A DNA stretch of 44,555 nucleotides from an uncultured Acidilobus sp. JCHS (lineage in GTDB: Archaea > Thermoproteota > Thermoprotei_A > Sulfolobales > Acidilobaceae): positions 1 through 44,555 of the forward strand of contig AYMD01000012.1 in the NCBI GenBank assembly GCA_000495735.1, in the 5' to 3' direction. This document shows, one piece after another, positions 32,692-41,560 of the stretch. A program made the position numbers and the translations under genes. Under the pieces are notes generated by a model, which saw only the letters and a list, made by a program, of their open reading frames with translations, made no database searches and was not told where the DNA came from. How positions within the stretch are numbered: the first letter of the stretch is position 1; every line of letters begins with the position of its first letter.

Positions 32692-33870
32692 GTGTTCGAG
32701 GCCGAGTTCCCTCAGCTCAGGTCCATGACGTACCTTGACTGGGCAGCCGTTGGGGTGCCGCCCCTCAGGTCAATAGGGGCCGTAAGGGCTTACCTTGACG
32801 TGCTCGAGAGGGACCCCGTCTCCGCCGCCTCGGGGGCCGCACAGGCGGCGGCCAAGCAGGAGGCGAGGGCAGCCCTGGCGCCAATACTGGGCTGCAGCCC
32901 GGACAGGATTGTTTTCACGGGGACCAGCACGACCTCAGCTGTTCAGGTGGCGGTTGACGCAGTCTCCCCCTCCAAGGGGGACAACGTGGTCATAGCTGAC
33001 ATGGACTTCCCGCTCTTCTACGTCGAGGCCAAGAGGCTGAGCTCGAGGGGGGTCGAGGTCAGGGTGGCCCAGAACGCTGACGGGGACTACGAGATTGACC
33101 AGTTCTACGAGCTGATAGACAGGAGGACCAGGGCGGTCATGGTGAGCTCAGTGATGTGGGTCAACGGGCTGAGGCTCGACGTGGCTGAGCTGGCGAAGGT
33201 GGCACACGAGGCCGGGGCCTACATAATAGTTGACGCTATACAGCAGGCCGGGGCCCTGAGGGTCGAGGCGGACAGGCTGGGCCTGGACTTCGTGGCCGTC
33301 GGCTCCCAGAAGTGGCTCATGGCGCCCTACGGCGTTGGGGCCCTGTGCGTGGGCAGGAGGGCGGTGGAGGAGCTCAGCCCCCCGAGGCCCGGCTACCTGA
33401 GCCTAGCCGTTAAGGACTGGGACGCCTTCTGGGCGGACCCCTCAAAGACCCCTGCAGGGTGGACTCAGGTCGAGGAGGGGGCGTTAAAGTTCGAGTACGG
33501 CGGAACCTTCCCTCCCCTTTCCCTGAAGGGGCTGGCGGCCAGCGCCTCGCTGATAAACGAGGTTGGGGTTGAGAGGGCCGAGGAGATAGTTCTGAGGCTG
33601 AGGAAGGCGCTGGTCGAGGAGCTGGAGGACCTACGCCTTGAGGTCCTCTCGCCGCCGGAGGCCAGGAAGGCGAGCGGCATAGTCCTCTTCAGGGTACCCA
33701 GGGGCCTGAGGGAGAACTACATGGCGGCTATGAGGCTGAGGTCAAGGGGGGTCATGGTCTCGGCTAGGGGGGCTGCTGGCGTCTGGGGGGTAAGGGCCTC
33801 TGTCCACTTCCCTAACAAGGAGGAGGACGTTGAGGCGCTAAGGGAGGCGCTAAGGGAGCTGGGGGCCTAG
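32692..33870 (+). CDS. Class V aminotransferase (cysteine desulfurase-like, PLP enzyme)
   Basis: The 392-residue protein belongs to the fold-type I class V family with SufS/NifS and isopenicillin epimerases. The PLP lysine is K207 (AVGSQKWLMAPYG), with D181 and Q184 (IVDAIQQAG) binding the cofactor ring and FTGTSTTSAVQ near the phosphate. No catalytic Cys loop typical of desulfurases is evident, so a different aminotransferase or lyase activity is possible. GTG 32692 is used. Confidence 0.85.
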   Translation: MFEAEFPQLRSMTYLDWAAVGVPPLRSIGAVRAYLDVLERDPVSAASGAAQAAAKQEARAALAPILGCSPDRIVFTGTSTTSAVQVAVDAVSPSKGDNVVIADMDFPLFYVEAKRLSSRGVEVRVAQNADGDYEIDQFYELIDRRTRAVMVSSVMWVNGLRLDVAELAKVAHEAGAYIIVDAIQQAGALRVEADRLGLDFVAVGSQKWLMAPYGVGALCVGRRAVEELSPPRPGYLSLAVKDWDAFWADPSKTPAGWTQVEEGALKFEYGGTFPPLSLKGLAASASLINEVGVERAEEIVLRLRKALVEELEDLRLEVLSPPEARKASGIVLFRVPRGLRENYMAAMRLRSRGVMVSARGAAGVWGVRASVHFPNKEEDVEALREALRELGA

Positions 33871-33933
33871 GCAGGCCTTGTGTTACATAAGTAGTAGTCA
33901 TGTAAAGGCCCTCTTATGGGCTTCAAGCTTTAG

Positions 33934-34044
33934 ATGAGCTATAACGAAGACCTGAGAGGCATATTGAGGCTGGGCTACGCCATATTGTTTGTAGCGGCTT
34001 GGCTCGGCATTATTGCTGCACAGATCTTCAAAACGTTCCTTTAG
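33934..34044 (+). CDS. Small single-helix membrane protein
   Basis: A 36-residue frame encodes a short charged head (MSYNEDLRG) and one clean hydrophobic helix (YAILFVAAWLGIIAAQIF). ATG 33934 to TAG 34044. It overlaps the 3' end of the broken FkbM gene on the other strand by 17 bases. No family is recognised. The clean helix suggests a real gene, but chance cannot be excluded. Confidence 0.4.
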   Translation: MSYNEDLRGILRLGYAILFVAAWLGIIAAQIFKTFL

Positions 34045-35100
34045 GCTGCCTTGGCTTAGAGTTCTCACAGTGATAGATGTTGACGCATAGCTTTGGTTCA
34101 AGCGTGATGTGAAGCTTGCACTCAAACCCCAGCTCTTTAAGTAAGGCAAGTAACTTCTTGTTGCTGACGCCAGTAATGTGGGGATGTGTCTCAAGTATTA
34201 TGTGCTCGAAAGCTCTAAGCCTCTCCCTCTCGGGGCCAAGTATTACTTGCGCCTCGCAGCCCTCGCAGTCCATCTTGAGCAGGTATGGGTCATCAACCAT
34301 GTTGAGGAGGTCGCCTAAAGTGACACTTGGCACCCTGCAGGGGCCGCTGCCCTTAAGCGTAGAGAAAGCACTAGACGAGAACACGTCATAGTTGCATGGA
34401 ACGTTCACAGGCCCGCTGCTGAGGGCTGCGTTTATCACCCTTACCTTGTCGGTAGCGCCGCTCAGCCTCACGTTCTCCTCAGCACACCTGGCCACGTTGG
34501 GCAGGGGCTCCACGGCAATAACCTTCCTCGCCCCGTTGAGGATAAAGTAGAGGGCCGTGTCACCCGTGTTAGCCCCTACGTCAACTACTTCCCTGCCCCT
34601 GAGGCCGAAGAGCACCTCAGGGACCTCATATTCGCCCTCTGCGAAGGTCTCGATAAGGGAGCTAAAGTTTGCACAACTAGGGGGTTGAAGGCCACAGAGA
34701 TGCCGTTAACCTCTAGGCCTACTCTTTCCGGGCTCACGTCGATCGAGACCTTGTTGCCTGAGGCCTGAAGCCTGCACGCGTAGGAGGCCAGAGAGAGGGC
34801 TGTCACCAGCCAAAGGAGGTCCTCCTGAGGCTTAGGGAAGCGACCGGCGGTCCTAGCTAACTCATCAGGTAGCTTTGGCCAGCACTTGGAGGCATACTTG
34901 ATGGCATAATACGTAGATCTTGCTAAGGCCTCAAAGGTTGTCCTTCGTAACCTTACATCACCTATATACTTTAGCCTGACGCTCAGCTCCTCCCTTTTAA
35001 TTAAGTAATTAAAAAGGGCTGTCAGCCAGCCCCTCTCTATAACTCTTCTCAAGGACAGCGCCATTAAGGCCTTCTCCTTAGCCTTAGTTAGGCTCGGCAA
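34028..35100 (-). pseudogene. FkbM-family methyltransferase, frameshifted copy
   Basis: This is the inverted paralogue of the gene at 42148-43188. The N-terminal part from TTG 35100 runs in one frame to about 34685 and the SAM-binding part (REVVDVGANTGDTALYFIL, LLKMDCEGCEAQVI) continues in another frame. The shift falls in a run of five G (34680-34684 on the plus strand); one extra base there would restore a protein aligning with the paralogue over its full length. FkbM enzymes O-methylate sugars. It is either a recent pseudogene or a homopolymer error. Confidence 0.82.
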
Positions 35101-35123
35101 CCCAGCTCAACATAGATAAAGCC

Positions 35124-35136
35124 AACTTAAATAAAA
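35124..35136 (-). promoter_or_regulatory. TATA box of the frameshifted FkbM gene
   Basis: Minus-strand TTTTTATTTAAG lies about 25-35 nt before TTG 35100. The same element and about 55 nt of flanking sequence precede the other FkbM copy, so promoter and gene were duplicated together. Confidence 0.55.
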
Positions 35137-35300
35137 ACAATTATGTCTGCGGGCCCTTTCTGCAGGCCCTTAAGCTGATGCATATAACGCACTCTAAGCA
35201 ATGCTCGTTTACCTTGAGGCCGCTTAAGCGTTGATAAGCCTGGTGCTAGTAGTTAAGGTCTTTTACTTAAGCGCAGCAAAGAAGTCCAATACGCGTCGCC

Positions 35301-36848
35301 TTACTTTCGCTCCCCAGGGTCAGGCGTTGGGAAGCCCAAGAGGGACCAGGTCCTTGCCACTAACCCCTTCAGGCTCACTGGCGTCACCTCCATCAGGGTC
35401 ACGTAGTCGTCAGCCCTAAGGACCCTGAGAGCCCTCACAGAGACCACCAGGGCCACGCCGCCAATTACTATATAGAGGGGCAGGAGGACTAAGCTGAAGC
35501 CCGTGGCCACTTCAACAACAAGCGTGACCACAAGAGTTGTGATAGCCGCCGAGACGGTTTTAGTGTACTCCTTAAGGTCAATCTTCAGGAGACCCAGCGA
35601 CTTGGCCTTTGGGGCGGCCACGCCAAGGAAGCCAACAAGCCTCGCCAGGACGTACGCGACAGCGGCACCTGTAGCAAGCCATTGCGCAATTAACGGCGGG
35701 CTCAGCGCAGCTATGACGGCCGCAGACGCTATGGCCTGGGCGCCAAGCGCCTTCGTGGCCTTCCTGGCCTGGAGGGCCTGGGTTATAGGCAGGTCGTAGT
35801 TCATGGCCGCGTAGCCCACCGTGAGGACGGCGAAGGCCTCCCAGTCGTGGACGAAGGCTGGGCCGAGGAGGAGCTGTATCAGGGGCCTGCCGAGGGCAGC
35901 CACGAGGAAGAAGGGGGGCACCGTGAGCACCGTGACATACCTTATAGCTGCCGCGACCGTCTCCCCGCTCAGCGTGCCGCCTTCCTCGAACTTGACGAAG
36001 AAGGGGTAAATAGCGCCTGACAGGGAGTTGTAAATAATGTTCTGAGGCATGACGGAGACCAACATTATAACTGTGTAGGAGCCCATCTCAGCTAGGCCTA
36101 TGTACCTCAGAACAAAGAGCTTGTCAATATTCTGAAACAGTGTCGTCATGAAGTAGCCTATGGATATAGGGGCAGCAATAGAGAGGGCCGGAATCAGGGG
36201 GGCCTTGCTCCTGCTACCTACTACAAAGTCCAAAGACCAATACGTTCCTAAGGCTGCTGAGGTAGCATCGCCAGCTACCCAGCCTGCTATCAGGCCTGCG
36301 GGGCCAAAGCCTGCAAAGAGGAGGGCAAGGCCTACGCCGTATCTAACGAAGGCCCAGACGACCTGTGTAAGGCCCCACTTGCCGAACCTTGTGGAGGCCT
36401 GAAAGGCCACGTAGTAGACATAGTTGTAGTAAGCATATACTACTAGGTCAAGGGCCGTGAGCCTTAGCAGCCAGGCGTAGCGGGTCGTGCCATAATATAG
36501 CTCTGAGAAAGGTGATGCAAGGGCCCAGATGGCTACGGCTATGGCGACGCTAGAGGCGAGCACCATCGCAAGGCCCCTAATATACAGCCCCCTGGCCTCC
36601 TCAAGCCTCCCCGTCTGGTAGTAGCCTATGACGTACCTGCCTATGCCAAATATGGGCCATACAAGGAGCGGCAGGAGCAGCGCGAAGAGGGTGCCAGCGG
36701 CTGCGTAGGCCCCAAGGCCATTGAGGCTCAGGACCCTCGCTATGATCAGGTAGAAGGCAGCCTGCAGGGCCAGGGCTACCGCGTAGCCGCTGAACAGCTT
36801 CGTGGCGCCGGCGAAGACCCTGGCCCTGTATGACGTATGGCTACTCCC
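35301..36848 (-). CDS. Polysaccharide flippase (Wzx/MATE-like), start codon missing
   Basis: This multi-helix membrane protein resembles Wzx/RfbX oligosaccharide flippases, which move lipid-linked glycans across the membrane. The only canonical start is ATG 36566 (421 residues), but the frame continues upstream and encodes obvious protein (SYRARVFAGATKLFSGYAVA, RVLSLNGLGAYAAAGTLFAL), the normal first helices. No ATG, GTG or TTG occurs in that extension. A minus-strand TATA box at 36870-36876 would start transcription near 36846, where the codon is GGG. A mutated or misread start there is the simplest explanation. Confidence 0.75.
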   Translation of the reverse strand, partial: GSSHTSYRARVFAGATKLFSGYAVALALQAAFYLIIARVLSLNGLGAYAAAGTLFALLLPLLVWPIFGIGRYVIGYYQTGRLEEARGLYIRGLAMVLASSVAIAVAIWALASPFSELYYGTTRYAWLLRLTALDLVVYAYYNYVYYVAFQASTRFGKWGLTQVVWAFVRYGVGLALLFAGFGPAGLIAGWVAGDATSAALGTYWSLDFVVGSRSKAPLIPALSIAAPISIGYFMTTLFQNIDKLFVLRYIGLAEMGSYTVIMLVSVMPQNIIYNSLSGAIYPFFVKFEEGGTLSGETVAAAIRYVTVLTVPPFFLVAALGRPLIQLLLGPAFVHDWEAFAVLTVGYAAMNYDLPITQALQARKATKALGAQAIASAAVIAALSPPLIAQWLATGAAVAYVLARLVGFLGVAAPKAKSLGLLKIDLKEYTKTVSAAITTLVVTLVVEVATGFSLVLLPLYIVIGGVALVVSVRALRVLRADDYVTLMEVTPVSLKGLVARTWSLLGFPTPDPGERK

Positions 36849-36960
36849 AGGCGATAGGCTATAGCGAGGATAAAAAGACTTGAGGATTAGACCAGGTCGA
36901 AGGCTTTACTTTGTTTTAGGTGCTGCTACCTCTTAGTTTACGGTTAGGACTGCAAGACTT

Positions 36961-38103
36961 CTAGCTTTTAGCTTTAGATCCTGCCAGCTCCTTAATTACC
37001 TCGCTAAGCCTTGCCTTAAAGTTCTCATAGCTAAAGCCCTTTGCCACCTCCCTAGCCCTCGCTGACAAGACCTTAAGCCTCTCAGGGTCGTTAAGTAACG
37101 ACTTGATTGTCGAGGCCGCCTCCTCAACGCTCGTGTACCCAAGGCCCTGATCAATTCTTGAAACTATGTCAGTCCACCCTCCCCCGTCCCTGTAGACCAC
37201 TGGAATCAGGCCAGCAGCTGCCGCCTCGGCAATGGCGAATCCAAAGTGCTCGGCGAAGGGGGGATGAAGGTAGACGGAGGCCTGGGACATCAGCTCAAGT
37301 ATCCTCTTCCTGGGCACATCAGTCTCAAGGTGAAAGTTGCTCAGGCCTCTAGAGGCCTCCTCTATGGCTCTAAGAGCAGGCCCTGAGGAAGGGCCTGTCG
37401 CCCCCACCAAGTAAAACTCGGCCTCAGGCACTAGCCTAGCAATCTTCGGGATCTCCGTGACCTTCTTACCTAAATCTATTCTGCTTATGGTCAGCACGAT
37501 TTTGCCCCTCTCATAGCTTAGCATAGGCAGCTCCTCTACGTTAACCGGGGGGTGAACAACGTAGACCCTATCGTTACCGTACGTTCTCTTAATGTACTCT
37601 GCTGTCCAGGAGCTGTTGGTCATCACGGGCCTAGCCCTATCTGCAAGGGCCCCCGCGACCCTGACCACCAACGCGTTGTAGACCCTCTCATATAGCCGTA
37701 GCCTGTACTGGTTTTTATCATAGAAGTTCAGGAGGTCCACTAATGGAAAGTGCACGTAGGATGCGTCAGCCCATCCAACTGGCACGTTGCTCTGAGTCTC
37801 AATAACCAGGTCGTAGCGGGACCTGAGCCTTCCGACGGCCTCCTTTAAGTGCGATGCCGCTAGGAGCGACCTGAGGGTCATAGCGTTACGGAGGAGCTTA
37901 CTTATCGGCGGCTCCCCAAGGACCCTCGGCCTTGGTATGTTACCCATGCCACTGGTCAATATCTGCCAGGCCCTCTCGTCTACATAGGCCGCGTACAGGT
38001 CGACGTCATGGCCCAGGTCTTCTAAAGCCCTATACGCTTCAATTGCTAGCCTCTCGGCCCCTCCGGCTACGAACAGCAGTGTATGAACTAACGCTATCCT
38101 CAC
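36961..38103 (-). CDS. Glycosyltransferase family 4
   Basis: The 380-residue protein has the GT-B fold of family 4 retaining enzymes: N-terminal MRIALVHTLLFVAGGAERLA, acceptor domain, and donor-site motifs YLHPPFAEHFGFAIAEAAAA (the EX7E region) and YRDGGGWTDI. It transfers a sugar from a nucleotide or lipid donor, probably in synthesis of the glycan exported by the neighbouring flippase. GTG 38103 follows a TATA-like TTTTAATGG and a small hairpin TCTCCA-GAGG-TGGAGA at 38109-38124. Confidence 0.88.
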   Translation of the reverse strand: MRIALVHTLLFVAGGAERLAIEAYRALEDLGHDVDLYAAYVDERAWQILTSGMGNIPRPRVLGEPPISKLLRNAMTLRSLLAASHLKEAVGRLRSRYDLVIETQSNVPVGWADASYVHFPLVDLLNFYDKNQYRLRLYERVYNALVVRVAGALADRARPVMTNSSWTAEYIKRTYGNDRVYVVHPPVNVEELPMLSYERGKIVLTISRIDLGKKVTEIPKIARLVPEAEFYLVGATGPSSGPALRAIEEASRGLSNFHLETDVPRKRILELMSQASVYLHPPFAEHFGFAIAEAAAAGLIPVVYRDGGGWTDIVSRIDQGLGYTSVEEAASTIKSLLNDPERLKVLSARAREVAKGFSYENFKARLSEVIKELAGSKAKS

Positions 38104-38325
38104 GCATTTCTCCAGAGGTGGAGAGCCCTCAAACCATTAAAACCTTAAAGTGCTGACTATTGACTTTAAGTTCTTAATGTTTAGGAACCTTTATCTACAC
38201 CTCAGGCCAGGCTGCAGTCCTCCTTACCTTTATTCAGCCTCCGAAGCCTAAGCTCCTAAAGTATTGACAAGCTCTTTGTCACTAAGCCTGTTAAGCAGGA
38301 CCTTTCATGAGCTAAGTCATCACTG

Positions 38326-39270
38326 TTAGGGTGGCGGGCATGAACTTATGTCAGGCTGCGTGTAAATTACTCTCGCGTAGGCATGCTCTATGACCTCAGG
38401 CCCGTAGGGCCTCAGCCTCCGTAGGAACTCCTCAAATATGCTGCGCCAGTCCCTCACGAAGTATATGTCCTGGATTATGTACTTGCCCTCAGGGCTTACG
38501 TCCTCTATTTTGCCCATGTTCCTCAGCTCCTGCAGGTAAACGAGCTCCATGTTCGAGAAGCCCCTTGAGATCCTGTCCCCGATCAGGCTCGAGAGGGGGC
38601 CTAAGAGGAAGAGGCCGCCTATCATCAGGGGGTCGCCTCCCCTTACCACTTGCGCTACCTCTGAGGGAAACAGGGCCAGCGCCCTCAGCCTGTGGACCTC
38701 GTTCTTGAGCTGCCTAAAGATGAAGTGAAGGAAGCCCTTCGTGTAGCGGCGCTCGCCTCGGTACCCCCTCACCGCGTAAAGCCTCGGCGCGTTGCAAGCG
38801 ACCCTGATTGGGTAGTAGAGGGACCTGCAGAAAGTGAAGGCCCGAGCCCAGAAGTGGAAGTCCTCACCGAAGTTGAGGTCTGGGAAGCCGCCCGTGAGGC
38901 TATAGCACCTCCTGGAGACCATGTGGACGCCCGTGTGGGCCAGTGAGAATCCGACCCCCTTCTTAATGGTCGTCGACAGGAAGTTGTAGAGAGGCTCCTC
39001 ATTAGCATAGGCGTCAGCGTCGTAGAAAAGGAGGTAGTCGCCCCTGCTCATTGAGGCGGCCACGTGCCTGCCGAGGCCCCTCGTGCACTTCATAACCTTT
39101 ACCCTGGCGCCGAACTCGTTAAGAACCTCTACCGTGCTGTCGCTTGACTCGTTGTCTGTGGCAACGATCTCATAGTCGACCCTAAGCTCATTAAGGACTG
39201 ACGTTAAGCCCTCTAAGGCCTTCCTTATAGTCTTCTCAGCGTTGTATGTCGTCATGATGACTGATATCAC
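38326..39270 (-). CDS. Glycosyltransferase family 2
   Basis: This GT-A enzyme starts with VISVIMTTYNAEKTIRKALE, carries the DxD-type motif FYDADAY, and ends with an acceptor region. It adds a sugar during surface glycan assembly. The open frame reaches ATG 39342, but the TATA box (minus strand ATTATAAATA, about 39319-39329) lies inside that extension, so GTG 39270, just before the first beta strand, is the likely start (314 residues). Confidence 0.85.
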   Translation of the reverse strand: MISVIMTTYNAEKTIRKALEGLTSVLNELRVDYEIVATDNESSDSTVEVLNEFGARVKVMKCTRGLGRHVAASMSRGDYLLFYDADAYANEEPLYNFLSTTIKKGVGFSLAHTGVHMVSRRCYSLTGGFPDLNFGEDFHFWARAFTFCRSLYYPIRVACNAPRLYAVRGYRGERRYTKGFLHFIFRQLKNEVHRLRALALFPSEVAQVVRGGDPLMIGGLFLLGPLSSLIGDRISRGFSNMELVYLQELRNMGKIEDVSPEGKYIIQDIYFVRDWRSIFEEFLRRLRPYGPEVIEHAYARVIYTQPDISSCPPP

Positions 39271-39667
39271 TGCTGCGGTCCCACCTACATCATTGGTTAG
39301 GAAAACGCCTAGCCGGTATTTATAATGTCTGTCTGTTAGCACTGTGAGCTCTAAGCCATGGTAGAATCTTGGCTTAACTCCAGGAATTTAGAAGGTTTAC
39401 ATTGGATGCGGTCTTTCCATAAGTCACCGCCTAGGCCGCTCACGCAACTTTAACTGAAAACGGACTGGGGCTTACGCCTTACTGGCAGAGGCCAAAAACT
39501 CTAGAGTAGCCTAACCTCAGGTCATGGCTACAGGTTAGAGCTTTACACGGACTATAGTGAAAGCTACTTACGGCCTAGTAGGCCATTTATTCAATTTCGA
39601 AACGAAATTTAACGCTGCTCGTGGTTCGGCCTCAGTCGGCCTCAGGGCTGACCGCGGCTGACAGGCT
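39271..39667. other. Gene-free interval before the mobile remnants
   Basis: Apart from the GT2 promoter at 39319-39329 I see no gene. There is a perfect inverted repeat AATTTCG-AAA-CGAAATT at 39593-39609 in a locally AT-rich patch and GGCC-TAGTA-GGCC just upstream. These may mark the boundary of the decayed element that follows. Confidence 0.35.
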
Positions 39668-40063
39668 CAGAGCTCGGTGCGCACGAGGGCCTCTACCAGA
39701 AGATCTTCGTCGAAGCCCTCCTTTTCCTTCAACACATTGGCGATCTCTATGAAAAAGCCTCCGCGCCTTGGGGATCACGTAGGCCATGAGGTAGTCCCTT
39801 GCCTCCTTGGGCAGAGCTGGCGAGCCCTTCTCATAGACCTTGGCCAGCTGCCAAAGTTCCAGGATGAGCTTCAGGGACTTGAGCAGCAGGGGCCTGTAGG
39901 CGTTAGAGCACTTACTAAGCTCCTCAAGGTACTGTCGCTCCTTTTCCTTGAGCAGCCCCTCGCAGCCACTTGCCCTCACCCCTCTCGGACCTCTGCGCCT
40001 CGTAGAGCTCGGTTGCCACGACTTCAAGGTCCCTTGAGACCCTCTCTAAGGTAACGGCAGGGG
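39668..40063 (-). pseudogene. Frameshifted gene of unknown function
   Basis: Three segments in different minus-strand frames make a sensible protein: VSRDLEVVATELYEAQRSER, then LLKEKERQYLEELSKCSNAY through SLKLILELWQLAKVYEKGSP, then FFIEIANVLKEKEGFDEDLL ending VRTEL-stop near 39668. Two frame changes (near 39970 and 39755) break it. The product would be a helical protein of about 130 residues; I do not recognise it. It lies beside an integrase fragment, so it may be a dead mobile-element gene. Confidence 0.5.
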
Positions 40064-40142
40064 GTTATGGGCTACGCACTAAAAAGGGCTGGGACGCAGG
40101 CCTAGACTTCCTGGAGACGTACCAGAGGGCGCTCGCACACTC

Positions 40143-40439
40143 ATGAAGACCATGGTGCCCCCTGAGGGGCTGAGGGAGGGGAGGCGGCTACTTCAGGCCG
40201 CCTGCGCCAGGCTCTCAGCCCTCAGGAGCCCAAAGCGGGCAGTCAAGACGTACTGTAGGAGGACGTATGAGTTCAACACCCACAGCCTCAGGTACGCCTT
40301 CATCACGCACCTGCTGAGGCTCAGCCACTCGCCCTCAATCGTTGCCAAGATTATGGGCCACAGCTCCCTTGACCACATCCTTCGCTACACTGAGGTGGAG
40401 GTAGCTGAGGAGGTCCTCGCTGGCCTCAGGAGGACCTGA
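40143..40439 (+). pseudogene. C-terminal fragment of a tyrosine recombinase (integrase)
   Basis: The frame ends with the tyrosine recombinase active-site motifs: HSLRYAFITHLL (H-x-x-R), IMGHSSLDHILRYTEV (the GHS histidine and the nucleophile Tyr). The N-terminal half, with the first catalytic Arg, is absent; upstream frames contain stops. Integrases of crenarchaeal viruses and plasmids split on integration, so this could be the C-terminal half of a split gene or just a remnant. No tRNA gene lies nearby. Confidence 0.65.
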
Positions 40440-40446
40440 AGCGGTA

Positions 40447-40490
40447 GAGCACTTAACCACTTTTCTCCAAAAGCTTCTGGGGAAAGGTGA
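40447..40490. repeat. Hairpin repeat R1, left of the zinc-ribbon gene
   Basis: TAACCACTTTTCTCCA and TTCTGGGGAAAGGTG form an imperfect stem-loop. It matches the reverse complement of repeat R2b at 41223-41266, so these act as inverted terminal-type repeats around the gene at 40506-41162. Confidence 0.6.
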
Positions 40491-40505
40491 TCAGGCTCAA
40501 GCGCC

Positions 40506-41162
40506 TTAACGTGAGGCCTGGGCCCTCTTGAACTCCCTCACCGCCTCCAGGAGCTCCCTTATCTGCCTCTTAACCTCCTCAGGCGTCAGCCACACGAGCA
40601 CTGAGGCGGCCCTGTATGCCTCCCCCTCGCCCTGCCTGGCCTCCGTGGCCTGGGGCTGCGAGGTCATGGGAGGCGCCTCGAGGGGCTGGGACTTAGCGAC
40701 CGTCTCGTTAACGGCCTCCTTGGCCGCCTCCTTATGGGCCGCCTCCCCTGCGGCGTACTCAATCAGCTCCCTAGCGAGCTCCTTGAGCTCCTCACTGAAG
40801 CGGGAGAACACTGCGGCGAGCTCCCTAGCCTCCCCTGCCGTCAGCCTGCCGCCCCTGATCCTGTCCCTCACGGACCTCACGAGCGCCTCCATGTAGTCCC
40901 TCTCCCTCCCCTCCTCCATGAGGCCCTTGAGCGTGAGGCCCAGGTCGCTGTGTAGCTTGCTGACCTCTATGTACTCGGCAGGCCCCAGGTAGCACTTCCT
41001 GACCTTCTTGTGTACCCTGCCGTCAGGCCTCCTCTCGTAGCCCTCGTAGTGGACGGCAAGGTAGTAGACCTGGCTGCCGCGCCTCTGTCTCTCCACGTAG
41101 CTTATGGGCTGCCCGCACCTCGGGCAAACCATGACCCTGGGCTGGCCCTCCAAGCCCCTCAC
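40506..41162 (-). CDS. Zinc-ribbon mobile-element protein of unknown function
   Basis: This 218-residue protein begins with a zinc-knuckle CPRCGQPISYVERQRRGS, then YYLAVHYEGY and VRKCYLGPAEYIEVSKLH, a pattern I associate with uncharacterised proteins of crenarchaeal plasmids, viruses and repeats, followed by long charged helices. It might bind nucleic acid; no catalytic motif is seen. The open frame extends to 41240 through a hairpin repeat; GTG 41162 (or ATG 41132) is the better start. Hairpin repeats lie on both sides, and an integrase fragment is next door. Confidence 0.6.
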   Translation of the reverse strand: MRGLEGQPRVMVCPRCGQPISYVERQRRGSQVYYLAVHYEGYERRPDGRVHKKVRKCYLGPAEYIEVSKLHSDLGLTLKGLMEEGRERDYMEALVRSVRDRIRGGRLTAGEARELAAVFSRFSEELKELARELIEYAAGEAAHKEAAKEAVNETVAKSQPLEAPPMTSQPQATEARQGEGEAYRAASVLVWLTPEEVKRQIRELLEAVREFKRAQASR

Positions 41163-41183
41163 GCGCCCTGGGGGGCTGCCAGG

Positions 41184-41266
41184 GGTTAAGCACCTTTCCC
41201 CAGAACCTTCTGGGGAAAAGAGGTCAAGCACTTTTCCCAAAACCTTCTGGAGAAAAGTGGTTAGGG
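41184..41266. repeat. Hairpin repeats R2a and R2b, right of the zinc-ribbon gene
   Basis: R2a (41184-41220) contains the perfect 10-bp inverted repeat TTCCCCAGAA-CC-TTCTGGGGAA. R2b (41223-41266) is a diverged tandem copy with AAGCACTTTTCCC and GAGAAAAGTGG arms. R2b in reverse complement matches R1 at 40447-40490. Confidence 0.65.
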
Positions 41267-41377
41267 ACCGTACTGCCTGAGGAGAAGCTGCTGACGCTAG
41301 CCCCTAGGCCCTCGATGAACTTTCAGGTTTTGTGTTTTTATCCCATAATTCTTTTCCTATTTTTCTATGTGTCCCTT

Positions 41378-41440
41378 AGGACCTGTGCGTGTGTGTCCTA
41401 ATATTTAATTAGATATACGGACCTATGCTTGTGTGTCTCA
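41378..41440. repeat. Two direct repeats 40 bp apart
   Basis: GGACCTGTGCGTGTGTGTCC (41379-41398) and GGACCTATGCTTGTGTGTCT (41419-41438) are nearly identical and separated by an AT-rich ATATTTAATTAGATATAC. This iteron-like arrangement around an AT-rich core is what a replication initiator or regulator site could look like. Confidence 0.5.
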
Positions 41441-41463
41441 AGGGCCAAATGGGCGCATTGGAG

Positions 41464-41560
41464 GCGCGTTCCCCAGGTTTGTCCCAGGGACAACGGCGCG
41501 CCCTGAGCACCTGGCCCAGGTTGGGCGCCTCCCCAAGATGCGTCCCAGGGACGCAGGCGT
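41464..41560. repeat. Tandem copies of a palindrome-centred unit, about 60 bp period
   Basis: Two units share GGCGC, CCCCA, then a palindrome with core GTCCCAGGGAC, then GGCG. Palindromes are TTGTCCC-A-GGGACAA (41479-41493) and TGCGTCCC-A-GGGACGCA (41539-41555). Arms differ between copies but stay complementary, so pairing appears conserved. Confidence 0.6.
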
